NCBI GenBank assembly: GCA_964652825.1
Contig: CAZZCU010000001.1
Location: 186,001-250,000, forward strand
Direction: 5' to 3'
DNA: 64,000 nucleotides
From: CAZZCU01 sp964652825
GTDB taxonomy: Bacteria; Bdellovibrionota_B; Oligoflexia; Oligoflexales; CAZZCU01
Part shown: piece after piece, positions 52,603 to 62,077 of the stretch
How positions within the stretch are numbered: the first letter of the stretch is position 1
Layout: every line of letters begins with the position of its first letter
Program-made: the position numbers and the translations under genes
The notes under the pieces: model-generated
Told to the model about the DNA's origin: nothing
Database searches by the model: none
The model's input: the letters and a program-made list of their open reading frames with translations, nothing else

Positions 52603-53370
52603 TTAACGAGAATCTGTTTTTTTCTTCGCGGGAGATTTTCTGCGCGGTTTTTTTGGACGATAAGCAATTGCTTTGGCCATCAGTTTTTGCATCCGTTCCA
52701 CTAACAAGGCATGAAATTCCTGCAATTGCCGCTCGTATTCCTCGGGATCTGAGCTCGGTTGGGGCGGCATAATTGGTTCATCAACAAAATGCCGTAGTTT
52801 CACCGGTCGGGGTATTGGACTCAAACCAATGCCTCGTGCGAGAGCAAATGGCACGCGAAGATTTTTATACATCCATTTGGTCAACGGATTAGGATAAAGC
52901 TCAAAGATGTCATCCGCTTTTGGACATGCTGCCAGTACGACCGGCGCTCCTGCCTGCATGGCAACTCTGGCAAATCCCAAACGATTGTCCCAGAGAACCT
53001 GATAACGTTCGGTCGATGGTCGTAACGCTTCGCGCATGCCGCCGGGCGCTACACAGATCATATGTCCCTGACACAGCAGATCCTGAGCAGCCGTGGGCGA
53101 GCCCTCGGTTGCGCCTAATTCGGTCATTAATTCGCCGATGCCGGGGACTCTAAAAAACAATCGATCGATCAGCGGTCGTGTTATTCGTTTTTTTTCCAGA
53201 TACACGGCGGCAAATAACAGCAAGATATCGTAAGTGGCGAAGCTGTGATTTACCGCCACCAATGCCGGCCCTTCGCTCGGAATGTTCTCCATGCCGATAA
53301 CTTCATGCTGGTGATATAGCCTCACCGCCTGCACGGCCGCTGCCAATTTGTCAGCAATTTCTTCAATCAT
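52603..53370 (-). CDS. Lysophospholipid acyltransferase-like protein (TMEM68/DGAT-like variant)
   Basis: The 255-residue PlsC-superfamily acyltransferase has first motif NHSFATYD: H42 and D48 are five residues apart instead of the usual HX4D. The third motif is PGGMREAL (109-116) instead of FPEGTRS, a form seen in TMEM68/DGAT2-like proteins. The C-terminus is a Lys/Arg/Pro-rich tail. It probably acylates a lipid at the inner membrane; substrate unknown. It converges with the PilZ gene, 5 bases apart. Confidence 0.75.
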   Translation of the reverse strand: MIEEIADKLAAAVQAVRLYHQHEVIGMENIPSEGPALVAVNHSFATYDILLLFAAVYLEKKRITRPLIDRLFFRVPGIGELMTELGATEGSPTAAQDLLCQGHMICVAPGGMREALRPSTERYQVLWDNRLGFARVAMQAGAPVVLAACPKADDIFELYPNPLTKWMYKNLRVPFALARGIGLSPIPRPVKLRHFVDEPIMPPQPSSDPEEYERQLQEFHALLVERMQKLMAKAIAYRPKKPRRKSPAKKKTDSR

Positions 53371-53495
53371 GTCATGTATTTCGGTCGACAGAGGCTGAAA
53401 ATTGAATTTTGCTCGCGGGAACTGACTTTAACGATTGTAATAAATGGCTATTTTCACTAGTTTTACTGGGTCTTTTGATCCAAAAAGGAAGCCTC

Positions 53496-55451
53496 TTGTC
53501 TTTGAAGCAACGCATTGGTTTGTTGGTACACAAAACCGGTTTGCTGACGCCGCCGTTTCATCTGACTTATTATCGTTGGATTCGTTTGGCGATTTTGATC
53601 GCCATGGATCTCCTAATCGTCGCAGTTTGTTATTGGTTGGCCTTTCTCCTGCGCCTCGACAAAATCTGGCTTGGTAGTACGTATCGAATAGTATTCATGG
53701 AATCGCTACCCGTTCTCCTCCTCACCGCGGTTCCGATCTTTTTCTTTACCGGAATGTATCGACAGGTATGGCGCTACGCTAATTTCCATAGCGCCATCAT
53801 GGTGGCCAAATCAACCTTGGCGTTGGTGTTGGTGTTCAGCTCGCTTGTATTTATGATGCGTTGGACTTTATCGCCGCCGCGGTCCGTGCCGATTATTTTC
53901 TGGTTGTTGTGTACATTGATGCTGGTAGCCGCACGTTTTTCTTGGCGGATGTGGGCGTCGTTTCAGGCGACCATAGATGCTGTTAATAAAGAACGATGCT
54001 TGATTTATGGTGCTGGTGCCGCTGGTGAGTTGTTTGCGCGGCATATTACCGCCAATCCCCGTTTCCCCTATCGCGCTATGGGCTTTATTGACGACGATGC
54101 CAATAAAGTCGGTCGGATTTTGCATGGGATTCGTATCGAAGGTACTGGCAAACGTCTGCCGGAGATCGCCGACAAGCATGGTGCCAAATTTGTCATTATT
54201 GCTTTGCACACCGCGCCTGGCCGAGTCATGCGTGAGATTGTCGAAGCCTGTCATGCCCATGGACTTAAGCCATTAGTGATGCCTGATATGGCGACCTCAC
54301 TTGGCGAGGACGTGTTTACGCCACGGGCGGTGGATATTGGGGATCTATTGTGTCGCAATCCGCGCTCCCAGATCCCGGCGGGAGTGGCGACCTTTTTTGC
54401 GGGTAAAAGCGTGCTTGTCTCGGGTGCAGGTGGTTCGATCGGTTCAGAAATATGTCGGCAGATTTTGGGTGCGCGTCCGCGTCGACTGGTATTGCTCGAT
54501 GTTGGTGAATTTAATCTCTATCAGATTGAAATGGAATTGCAGGAGCTCGAGGTCGCTGGCGTCGAGATTTGCCCTGTCTTGGGTTCGGTAACCAATGAAC
54601 GTTTAATGGATTCGGTATTTACCAAGTATAAGCCGCAGTTGGTTTTGCATGCTGCAGCTTATAAGCACGTGCCGTTGATCGAAACAAATCCGGTCGAAGG
54701 TATTCGCAATAACTTACTCGGCACTAAAGTTTTGGCGCAAACAGCGATGCGTCATCGTGTCGAACGGTTTTTGCTGGTGAGTTCAGACAAAGCTGTTCGC
54801 CCAACCAATATTATGGGTGCAACGAAGCGTGCATGTGAGCTGTATATTCAATCGTTACAGGAATTGAACGAGAACGCTGCGGGTTTTGCCGCGGTGCGTT
54901 TTGGTAATGTGCTCGGTAGCTCGGGCAGCGTTGTCCCGCGTTTCATGCGCCAGATTCAAAATGGTGGACCCGTGACGGTGACGCATCCTGAAGTTACCCG
55001 TTACTTCATGCTGACTGCCGAGGCAGTAAGTTTGGTGCTGCAGGCTATGGCGTTGTCCAAGGGCGGTGAGACTTTCGTTTTGAATATGGGTGAGCCGATC
55101 AGGATTTACGATATGGCAAAACAGTTGATTTTGCTGGCCGGCAAGCAGCCCGATACTGATATCGAAATTGTTTTCACTGGTCTGCGTCCTGGCGAAAAAC
55201 TCTATGAAGAATTAATTCTGGAAGGCACGGAGAGACACACCGTACATGGGGATTTATTTGTCGCGGTGTCGGAACACTTGGATGCTGAGCGCGTGCTGAC
55301 GGATGTGGATGCCTTGTTGGAATCTGTTGCCAAGAAGAGTGACGTCCAGCAGAGCATTGCCGAACTATGGCGTTTGATCTCATGGCAACCTACGCCTCCG
55401 GATGATGATACTGCCGATAATATATTGACGACACCTATGACAATACATTGA
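53496..55451 (+). CDS. Membrane-bound nucleotide-sugar 4,6-dehydratase/epimerase (CapD/WbpM/PglF-like)
   Basis: The 651-residue protein has four N-terminal membrane helices (about 29-53, 69-85, 100-121, 131-147), a CoA-binding-like Rossmann part (GAGAAG, 172-177) and a C-terminal extended SDR domain with NAD loop SGAGGSIGSE (about 307), AAAYKHVP, the catalytic SDKA (about 429), MGATKRACE and RPGEKLYEEL. It makes a UDP-4-keto-6-deoxy sugar for surface glycans. I set the start at TTG 53496 (AAGGA 7 bases upstream), dropping 29 residues of the longer TTG reading at 53409. It is followed by a WecA-like gene 7 bases on. Confidence 0.88.
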   Translation: MSLKQRIGLLVHKTGLLTPPFHLTYYRWIRLAILIAMDLLIVAVCYWLAFLLRLDKIWLGSTYRIVFMESLPVLLLTAVPIFFFTGMYRQVWRYANFHSAIMVAKSTLALVLVFSSLVFMMRWTLSPPRSVPIIFWLLCTLMLVAARFSWRMWASFQATIDAVNKERCLIYGAGAAGELFARHITANPRFPYRAMGFIDDDANKVGRILHGIRIEGTGKRLPEIADKHGAKFVIIALHTAPGRVMREIVEACHAHGLKPLVMPDMATSLGEDVFTPRAVDIGDLLCRNPRSQIPAGVATFFAGKSVLVSGAGGSIGSEICRQILGARPRRLVLLDVGEFNLYQIEMELQELEVAGVEICPVLGSVTNERLMDSVFTKYKPQLVLHAAAYKHVPLIETNPVEGIRNNLLGTKVLAQTAMRHRVERFLLVSSDKAVRPTNIMGATKRACELYIQSLQELNENAAGFAAVRFGNVLGSSGSVVPRFMRQIQNGGPVTVTHPEVTRYFMLTAEAVSLVLQAMALSKGGETFVLNMGEPIRIYDMAKQLILLAGKQPDTDIEIVFTGLRPGEKLYEELILEGTERHTVHGDLFVAVSEHLDAERVLTDVDALLESVAKKSDVQQSIAELWRLISWQPTPPDDDTADNILTTPMTIH

Positions 55452-55458
55452 TTGCGAC

Positions 55459-56463
55459 ATGACTTTTGGTGCGGTTATTTCTGCGTATGTCTTTTTATGC
55501 TCCGCTGTCTTAACGGCGGTATTTATTTTCCCTTATCGTTGGTGGGCTTTACGCATTGGCATGCTTGCCGTTCCCAATGCCCGCTCGGCGCATTCGTTGC
55601 CGACACCGAGTGGGGCGGGTGTCATCATGGTATTCGTGTCACTGATGATTTTCGCGTATTTGACGACAGAAGAAATCATCGGGACTAGTCTATGGTGGTT
55701 GGTGTGGCCTGGTGCGCTTATCACTGCGGCGATTGGCTTTATTGATGATCGGTATCCTTTGTCTGCCAAGTATCGGGCTATCGTGCATCTGATTGCCGGC
55801 GTTATATTTGTTGCTGCAATACCGGATCTGGCCATCTGGATGTTACCGTTATTGACAGTGGTGGTTGCCTGGTCCCTGAATTTATTTAATTTCATGGATG
55901 GTGCCGATGGCCTGGCAGGTAGCGAAAGTGTCTATGTGCTCGGCATTGGGGGTTTTTTTTGCTGGTATGGTGGCGAACAGAATCTGGCAATTTTAGCGTG
56001 GATTCTGGCAGGTTCAAGTCTTGGCTTCTTAGCTTGGAATCGTCCGAAAGCCAAAATTTTCATGGGTGATGTCGGCAGTGGCTTTCTGGGTTATATGATT
56101 GCGGCCATTGCCATACTTAGCGTGATAAGAGGCGGCATTTCGCCGTTGGTTTGGCTGATCTTGTATGGTTTTTTTTGGTTCGATACCTCGTTGACACTGA
56201 TACGTCGTGTCTGGCGTGGCGAAAAATGGTACTTGGCCCATCGCTCACATGCTTATCAGCGTCTATTGCATGCGGGTGGATTTTCGCATCGCAGGTTATT
56301 AGGCTGTTCATTGGCCCTAAACGCGATATTGGCTGGTTTGGCGGTTTGGGGCTTTTGGTTTCCTGCCAGATTGCCGGTTGCTTTTAGCATAAGCCTGGGC
56401 CTGCTTGCGGGGATCTATTATTTTATTGAGCGACGGTATCCCATACAGCCTGATATCCCCTAG
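55459..56463 (+). CDS. Polyprenyl-phosphate sugar-1-phosphate transferase (WecA/MraY superfamily)
   Basis: This 334-residue integral membrane enzyme with about ten helices transfers a HexNAc-1-P from a UDP-sugar to undecaprenyl phosphate. The conserved cytoplasmic motifs are present: FIDDRYPLS, NLFNFMDGADGLAG, FMGDVGSGFLG and HRSHAYQRL. With the preceding dehydratase it can start an O-antigen- or glycan-type pathway. The donor could be FucNAc/QuiNAc-type rather than GlcNAc. ATG 55459 is 7 bases after the previous stop. Confidence 0.9.
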   Translation: MTFGAVISAYVFLCSAVLTAVFIFPYRWWALRIGMLAVPNARSAHSLPTPSGAGVIMVFVSLMIFAYLTTEEIIGTSLWWLVWPGALITAAIGFIDDRYPLSAKYRAIVHLIAGVIFVAAIPDLAIWMLPLLTVVVAWSLNLFNFMDGADGLAGSESVYVLGIGGFFCWYGGEQNLAILAWILAGSSLGFLAWNRPKAKIFMGDVGSGFLGYMIAAIAILSVIRGGISPLVWLILYGFFWFDTSLTLIRRVWRGEKWYLAHRSHAYQRLLHAGGFSHRRLLGCSLALNAILAGLAVWGFWFPARLPVAFSISLGLLAGIYYFIERRYPIQPDIP

Positions 56464-56545
56464 GGCTCTAGCGATTTGAGGTTGCCATGCCAGTTGGCAT
56501 TTACTATCTTGCCGTCATTGACAGAAATCGACATGGAGTCATCCG

Positions 56546-57544
56546 ATGGATGGACTAAGAAATTCCGACAAGATCTTCGTTGCTGGTCATCGTGGTCTCG
56601 TTGGTGGGGCGATTGTCAATTCCCTCCGCCGCAGTGGCTTTAATAATATCCTCGCGCGTACACGCGACGAGCTTGATTTGACCAATACCGAGAAGGTCCA
56701 GGCTTTTTTTAAACAAGAAAATCCGGATGTAGTTATCATTGCCGCTGCACGGGTGGGCGGTATTCACGCCAATAATACTTATCGCGCCGATTTTATTTAC
56801 GATAACTTGCAGATCCAAACTAATTTGATTTGGGGTGCACACCTGAATGATGTGCGACGGGTATGTTTTCTCGGAAGCAGTTGTATCTATCCGCGCTTGG
56901 CGCCACAGCCGATGCCTGAGAACTGCTTGTTAACGTCAGAATTGGAATACACCAATCGCCCTTACGCATTGGCTAAAATCGCCGGACTTGAATTAGTCAG
57001 CACTTTGCGCCAGCAGTATCAGCGCGATTATTTCTCTGTCATGCCGACCAACTTGTACGGTCCCGGTGATAATTTCCATCCTCAAAACGCTCATGTTCTC
57101 CCCGCGCTGATCTTGCGCTTTTGGGAAGCCAGAGAGAAAAATGCGCCGCAAGTAGTGATTTGGGGTTCTGGTAAACCATTTCGTGAATTCATGTATGTTG
57201 ATGATTGCGCGGATGCAATTGTTCATTTGTTGCGAGTGACCAATCAGAAGACCTTTGATAATACGCCGGTTGGTAAACTCGGTTGGTCGCATGTAAACGT
57301 TGGTACAGGTCAGGAAATTAGCATTGCCGAAGTTGCTCAGGCCGTGGCGGCGGCGGTGGGATATAAGGGTGAGATCGTTCAGGATACAAGTATGCCGGAC
57401 GGTACTCCCCGCAAACTATTGGATACATCCTTTTTGCGCAGTTTAGGCTGGCAGCCGAAAACAACTTTGCAAGAAGGTTTGGCTAAAACTGTGGCTTGGT
57501 TTGCGGATGTTTATAAATCCAATCCCAAGCTGCTAAGAAAATAG
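56546..57544 (+). CDS. fcl: GDP-L-fucose synthase
   Basis: The 332-residue SDR converts GDP-4-keto-6-deoxymannose to GDP-L-fucose. GHRGLVGGAI (NADP loop), AARVGGI, SSCIYP (Ser/Cys), the catalytic YALAK and NLYGPGDNFHP mark the family. GDP-mannose dehydratase (gmd), its usual partner, is not in the window. An 82-base gap with a small ATGCCA/TGGCAT palindrome precedes it. ATG 56546 is used. A 23-codon reading frame (56487-56558) overlaps the start. Confidence 0.92.
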   Translation: MDGLRNSDKIFVAGHRGLVGGAIVNSLRRSGFNNILARTRDELDLTNTEKVQAFFKQENPDVVIIAAARVGGIHANNTYRADFIYDNLQIQTNLIWGAHLNDVRRVCFLGSSCIYPRLAPQPMPENCLLTSELEYTNRPYALAKIAGLELVSTLRQQYQRDYFSVMPTNLYGPGDNFHPQNAHVLPALILRFWEAREKNAPQVVIWGSGKPFREFMYVDDCADAIVHLLRVTNQKTFDNTPVGKLGWSHVNVGTGQEISIAEVAQAVAAAVGYKGEIVQDTSMPDGTPRKLLDTSFLRSLGWQPKTTLQEGLAKTVAWFADVYKSNPKLLRK

Positions 57545-57569
57545 TGATTTTGAAAAGTAAAAGCGTGCA

Positions 57570-58649
57570 ATGAAAGTTTTAGTTGTCGCAGGATCCAATG
57601 GTGTTGACCACTGCCAAAGAGTGTTCGCCATCTTTGCGCGTTTGATGTTGCGAATTCCTTCGTTACAAGTTCATTTAGTTTGTGAACGCTGGCAACTCGA
57701 ACAAATCACTAAAGTCATGAAGCTGCCGCCATCCTTAAGTTCCCGCTTTACTTTTGTACATGATCTGCTTTCTCCTGGTGTTGATTGGGAGACAAATGCC
57801 GAAGTTTTTCAGGACGGTCGTTTGTTGGCGTGGGAAGAGCGCTTGCTGCCGGTTCTTGATAGCGAGCGATTTCATGCAGTGTTTTCCGACAATTTAGCCG
57901 GTATTTTGCGTTATCGGCCGGATACAATTTTGCTCGGTAATTTTTTGTGGTCGGATGTTTTTGAGGCGGCGTTTCCCGAAGATACAACTGTGCAGGAATT
58001 TGTGCGCCGCGAACGAGATCTATTGCGTAAAGTGCGTCCGTTTTTGCTTTGTTCCAGCGAGTTCACCATGCCGGCGATGCTACACAAGACACAAGCCATT
58101 CGTTGTGGATTGATGGTGGATCATTTTATGCCAAAATTGCGGGATACCGTGCCTGGACAGCGTTTGAGCGTGGCAATCTTGTCCGCCCGCGACGTCGTCG
58201 ATGACGATGTGCTCGCGGATATTTCGCATTCGATTGCCAAACGCGCGGATTGGGACGTGTATGTGGAACAAGCGGTTTATGACGCAATGGAAACAAAATT
58301 GGATTGCATAAAAGTTTTCGGGGGTCTGCCGCAGGACTATACTAATTTAGATGCTGTTATTGCTCCGCCGCAGTTTTCGATTTTAAATGAATGTTTGGTG
58401 ATAGGCATACCTTTGTTAGCCTATTATCCCCCAAAGCATATTGAAAAAGCGCATTTAGCCGCCAAGTTGCAACAGCTCAAGTTGGGCGGTGACTTGGGTT
58501 CGGCCATTAGCGTTATGCCGGTGATTGATGCCGTGCGTAATCTAACGTCCGAACGTGCGCAAAAGGACTACGCAGTCGCCCGACAAAAAGTGAACGCTAA
58601 TGGTTACGATGAAGCGGTCACCTGGATCGAAAAAAGATTAAATTCCTGA
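57570..58649 (+). CDS. Glycosyltransferase-like protein, unknown family
   Basis: The 359-residue protein looks like a GT-B fold of the UGT/GT28 type: N-terminal MKVLVVAGSNGVDHCQRVFA, a central segment FLLCSSEFTM, and a C-terminal donor-site-like PQDYTNLDAVIAPPQFSILN with ECLVIGIPLLAYYP. No signature is exact. It closes the polysaccharide cluster, so a sugar transfer to the lipid-linked glycan is inferred. ATG 57570 has only a weak ribosome-binding site. It converges with dapF 7 bases later. Confidence 0.55.
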   Translation: MKVLVVAGSNGVDHCQRVFAIFARLMLRIPSLQVHLVCERWQLEQITKVMKLPPSLSSRFTFVHDLLSPGVDWETNAEVFQDGRLLAWEERLLPVLDSERFHAVFSDNLAGILRYRPDTILLGNFLWSDVFEAAFPEDTTVQEFVRRERDLLRKVRPFLLCSSEFTMPAMLHKTQAIRCGLMVDHFMPKLRDTVPGQRLSVAILSARDVVDDDVLADISHSIAKRADWDVYVEQAVYDAMETKLDCIKVFGGLPQDYTNLDAVIAPPQFSILNECLVIGIPLLAYYPPKHIEKAHLAAKLQQLKLGGDLGSAISVMPVIDAVRNLTSERAQKDYAVARQKVNANGYDEAVTWIEKRLNS

Positions 58650-58656
58650 ATTTGAA

Positions 58657-59613
58657 TTATAATTCCACTGAACCGGTGTAAACCAATATTGCCGGCCCAG
58701 CTAATGTCGCAGGTTCCGCAGCATCGTCCTGGCGAACAAAGAGCGTACCTCCAGGCATCGCTACAGCAACCCAGGCTCGCCGTGAGGCGCTGCCGGCGGT
58801 CATGGCACAAGTCGCAATCGCGCAGGCACCGCTGCCGCAGGCGGCCGTTGGGCCTGCGCCTCGTTCCCAGGTCATAGCCTGGTAAGCATCACCAGGTTTT
58901 TCGCCCAACAGATTGGCGTAAGTCGTTAGCTGGCGCTCGTCGATTTGTGCATCGCTAACCAAATGAACGTTGATGCCGTCCCATTCAGGACAGCGCTGAA
59001 ATGCAGGTCCAACTTTGTGTAACAGTTCACGATTGATATCGTCCAAGAAAAATACCAGGTGACGGTTGCCGATATCACAGACACCGAAGTCTTTGGCTAA
59101 CTGTGGCAACTTGAGTGCATTTGCCACGCGATTTATCGCGGACTGGGCGTCGCGATAAAATTCCGTTTCATCATTGAGTTTGACAGATCCCATGTTAACA
59201 GAAACAAAAGGCCAGCTAGTATCACGCGTCGATAATTTGCTTTGGCCCAAAAAGCTGCAAACGACGTTACGATTTCCGGAGATAAATTCCAAAGTTTCCG
59301 GAAGCTCATTCATTTTTTGCGCGAGCCGAAATTGCCGTAAAATCGAGAGCGCTACGCAGCGAATGCCGTTTCCACAGATTTCGGCGGCTGAGCCGTCGCT
59401 ATTTATGATGGTGATGCGTTCAGGAGCCAAATCTTTGCTGGTTGGCATATGCAAGATGATAACGCCGTCGGCGCCGATGCCCGTGCCGTTTCGTCGGCAC
59501 CAATCCTGGGCGCAGCGTTTGATGCTTCCCAAGGCAAGTTCGTCGGAGCTTGCCAGCCTGGTAATGACAAAGTCATTTTCGCAACCATGCCATTTTTCAA
59601 ATTCGAGATACAT
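58657..59613 (-). CDS. dapF: Diaminopimelate epimerase
   Basis: DapF converts LL- to meso-diaminopimelate for lysine and peptidoglycan. Both catalytic Cys loops are intact: NSDGSAAEICGNGIRC (C80) and TAACGSGACA (C259), with EKWHGCENDF at the N-terminus. The 318 residues exceed the usual ~275; extra residues sit around 100-145. It is the last gene of a histidine kinase-response regulator-dapF run, 2 bases after the regulator stop. Confidence 0.95.
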   Translation of the reverse strand: MYLEFEKWHGCENDFVITRLASSDELALGSIKRCAQDWCRRNGTGIGADGVIILHMPTSKDLAPERITIINSDGSAAEICGNGIRCVALSILRQFRLAQKMNELPETLEFISGNRNVVCSFLGQSKLSTRDTSWPFVSVNMGSVKLNDETEFYRDAQSAINRVANALKLPQLAKDFGVCDIGNRHLVFFLDDINRELLHKVGPAFQRCPEWDGINVHLVSDAQIDERQLTTYANLLGEKPGDAYQAMTWERGAGPTAACGSGACAIATCAMTAGSASRRAWVAVAMPGGTLFVRQDDAAEPATLAGPAILVYTGSVEL

Positions 59614-59615
59614 GA

Positions 59616-60347
59616 CTACTCCGCGGCTTTAACTTCGTTAAGACGATAACCACGTCCCCGAACGCTTTCCAGGACGCGTGGTTTGGAAGGGTCGGTCTCT
59701 ATATAACGACGCAATCGCATAATAAAATTGTCGACGGTTCTGGTCTCGACATTGCCGTTGATGTTCCAAACTTTGGCGAGCAAGTGCTCGCGGGTTAATA
59801 CCCGTGCTGGATTTCGCATAAATTCGCTTAAAATATCAGCTTCCAATGCCGTTAATGAATAGCTGCCATTCGGACCTCGCAAATGCAATGCTTCCGTATT
59901 CAGTTCTAGGTCGCCACAACGTAAAAACGGCCCAGAAGAACTGGTTGTATCTGGTTGTTGCTGAAAAAGTTCGGAGCGCTTCATCATGCGTCGAACGCGT
60001 AGTAAAAGCTCTTTGAGATGAAAAGGTTTGGTGATGTAGTCATCCACGCCGCTTTCCAGGCCGCGGATGCGATCCTCTTCGCTGGCACGGGCGGTGAGCA
60101 TCAGAATTCCGGTCTGGCTGTCGTGCTTGCGAATCTCGTGTGCGACGGCGAAGCCATCGATTTCGGGCATCATAACATCAAGGATCACCAGATCAAACGG
60201 CGCGTCACGCCGGTATTTGTCGAGAGCGATTTTGCCGTTTTGTGCCGGCACGACATCATAGCCTTCGGCTTGAAGATTGAATTCAAGATGAAAGGCCAAA
60301 TGTGGTTCGTCTTCGACCAATAATATGCGTTTACGATCGTTCTGCAT
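59616..60347 (-). CDS. OmpR-family response regulator
   Basis: The 243-residue protein has a receiver domain with D57 in LVILDVMMPEIDG, LTARASEEDRIRG and ITKPF (Lys), and a winged-helix DNA-binding domain (about 145-240; ILSEFMRNPARVLTREHLLAK, RTVDNFIMRLRRYIE, VRGRGYRL). It is 11 bases after its cognate kinase. The target genes are unknown, but dapF lies in the same run. Confidence 0.95.
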   Translation of the reverse strand: MQNDRKRILLVEDEPHLAFHLEFNLQAEGYDVVPAQNGKIALDKYRRDAPFDLVILDVMMPEIDGFAVAHEIRKHDSQTGILMLTARASEEDRIRGLESGVDDYITKPFHLKELLLRVRRMMKRSELFQQQPDTTSSSGPFLRCGDLELNTEALHLRGPNGSYSLTALEADILSEFMRNPARVLTREHLLAKVWNINGNVETRTVDNFIMRLRRYIETDPSKPRVLESVRGRGYRLNEVKAAE

Positions 60348-60358
60348 AATCTTGCCTG

Positions 60359-61357
60359 CTAACTCGAATGAATTGGCAAACTGACGTGGAAACTGCTGCC
60401 CTGTCCAGGCCCGAGGCTGTTCGCCCAGACGCGACCGCCCAGGTTTCGCACCGTCGAACGCACAATGTATAAACCCAATCCCGTTCCTGGAATAGCTTTA
60501 TTTGTCGCAAGATCTGAGCGATGAAACATTTTAAATACGCGTTTTTGATCCCGTCGCGCGAGGCCAAAACCTTGATCAATCACCAGAATTTCGAGTTGAG
60601 TGCTATTAATTTGCGCCACTAGGCGTATAGGAGTACCCGGTGGTGAGTACTTCACGGCGTTTTCCAAAAGATTGCCAACTACCAATGTCAAAGCTGAGCG
60701 AATACTTTCAACCATCAGGTCATCTGGGCAATCGACAACGAGCCGCTTTGGCAGATTAGGATCCATGTAGGAAATGTTTTCGACGGCTTTAGCAAACAGG
60801 CTTTTAAGCTGAAAGCTCTCCACCTTGTCGGATACCATGATGCCTCGATCAAGACGGGCGGAGACGAGAATTTGATCGACCAATTTACCCAAACGGGAAA
60901 TATCGGTGCTGATCATATCTAATACGCGTTGTTGCAGAGTGGAAGTTAACTGTGGATTTTGTAGTGTCTCAAAGCCAAGTTGCAAGCTGGCCAGAGGAGA
61001 ACGTAATTCGTGCGTCACGCTGGAAACAAAATTTCGCTGTTGACGGATCAGGTAGCTTTGTCTTTGTGCAAAAACAAATAACAGCACGGTTCCGACCAGG
61101 ATCATTCCCAACAGGATGCAGCCGATAATAAGAATCGCCAGAACATAGTTAGGATCAATGTATTCGTTGCCGAGAATGCGGGCATTTTTGACAATATCTT
61201 CCTGCTGGTTGATGAACCACACCACCCATAGTCCGGTAACCGCGATCAGAAAAACCTGCAAGGATACAAAGATAACGACCGGATTGAGCATAAAGGTGAC
61301 TAGCCGATACAGCCATCGGGATCTCGTTGCGAGCAGGAGTTTTTTGGGAGTTTGCAT
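60359..61357 (-). CDS. Sensor histidine kinase without HAMP
   Basis: The 332-residue kinase has two membrane helices (about 26-49 and 72-97) enclosing only ~23 periplasmic residues. The DHp begins immediately (SVTHELRSPLASLQLG, phospho-His H116), and the ATPase has the boxes NLLENAVKYS, VIDQGFGLAR and GTGLGLYIV. There is no HAMP or PAS. The tiny loop suggests sensing inside the membrane or through a partner. It pairs with the downstream OmpR-type regulator. Confidence 0.92.
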   Translation of the reverse strand: MQTPKKLLLATRSRWLYRLVTFMLNPVVIFVSLQVFLIAVTGLWVVWFINQQEDIVKNARILGNEYIDPNYVLAILIIGCILLGMILVGTVLLFVFAQRQSYLIRQQRNFVSSVTHELRSPLASLQLGFETLQNPQLTSTLQQRVLDMISTDISRLGKLVDQILVSARLDRGIMVSDKVESFQLKSLFAKAVENISYMDPNLPKRLVVDCPDDLMVESIRSALTLVVGNLLENAVKYSPPGTPIRLVAQINSTQLEILVIDQGFGLARRDQKRVFKMFHRSDLATNKAIPGTGLGLYIVRSTVRNLGGRVWANSLGPGQGSSFHVSLPIHSS

Positions 61358-61410
61358 AGATGCTTAGTCCGCTTTAAAGGTACGGCTGAAGCATATATGT
61401 TGTAAGGCTT

Positions 61411-62001
61411 TTAGTGGAACACAAAAATTTTGGCCGCCTGATTTTCGATGGAATTTTTTAACTGCAGTGCCGTATTCAGAATCTGGTTGCTACCGTGCCC
61501 TCCAGGATAGAGGTGATACTGCTTGATGCAGGACTTCTGAATCAGTTTTTCCAGCAAATCACTCAGCAAAGACTGAGCTCGTTCCTTTACGAGAAGCTCC
61601 GGCGCCAGATAGATTCCCAGCTGTTCCAGCTTTAGATCGATAATGGTTCTGCTGACGGTGTCAATCCAAGTATTCAAAGATTCAAGGGACTTAGGCGTCG
61701 GTACAAAGTAAAAAAAGCGCGGTAGTTCTGTCGCACAATCAGATAACATCAATGGTTTGTCTTCCGCCAAGCCTTCGGTGGCGGCTCGTAAGAAAATCGA
61801 AGTGGTGTCCTGATAATCCAACAAGGAAACCGGATGTAGGGAACCTTCTTGGAAAACTCCTAGCCAAAAATGACAATGCGTCAGATCTTCACGTGGCAAA
61901 ATATTGATAATTACAGCGTTATTATCGGTGAATGGCGATGCGACGTCGGTGGGCGGCGCCTCATGATTCGTGCCGGGATTCGCGGAAATCTCGATATCCA
62001 T
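61411..62001 (-). CDS. Hypothetical protein
   Basis: The 196-residue protein is not recognised. It has no signal peptide or membrane helix. The first 30 residues are polar; then a mixed alpha/beta region follows (AVIINILPREDLTHCHFWLG; LPRFFYFVPTPKSLESLNTW) and a helical end with QLKNSIENQAAKIFVFH. It lies 53 bases upstream of the kinase and 76 downstream of nusB, so it may belong with the two-component system. Confidence 0.55.
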   Translation of the reverse strand: MDIEISANPGTNHEAPPTDVASPFTDNNAVIINILPREDLTHCHFWLGVFQEGSLHPVSLLDYQDTTSIFLRAATEGLAEDKPLMLSDCATELPRFFYFVPTPKSLESLNTWIDTVSRTIIDLKLEQLGIYLAPELLVKERAQSLLSDLLEKLIQKSCIKQYHLYPGGHGSNQILNTALQLKNSIENQAAKIFVFH

Positions 62002-62077
62002 ATGCTTGCCCCACTGCTTAAACTAATAATAATTATAGATAAGCTTAGAGCAAATAAATGATTGTCGCCAGACTAAA

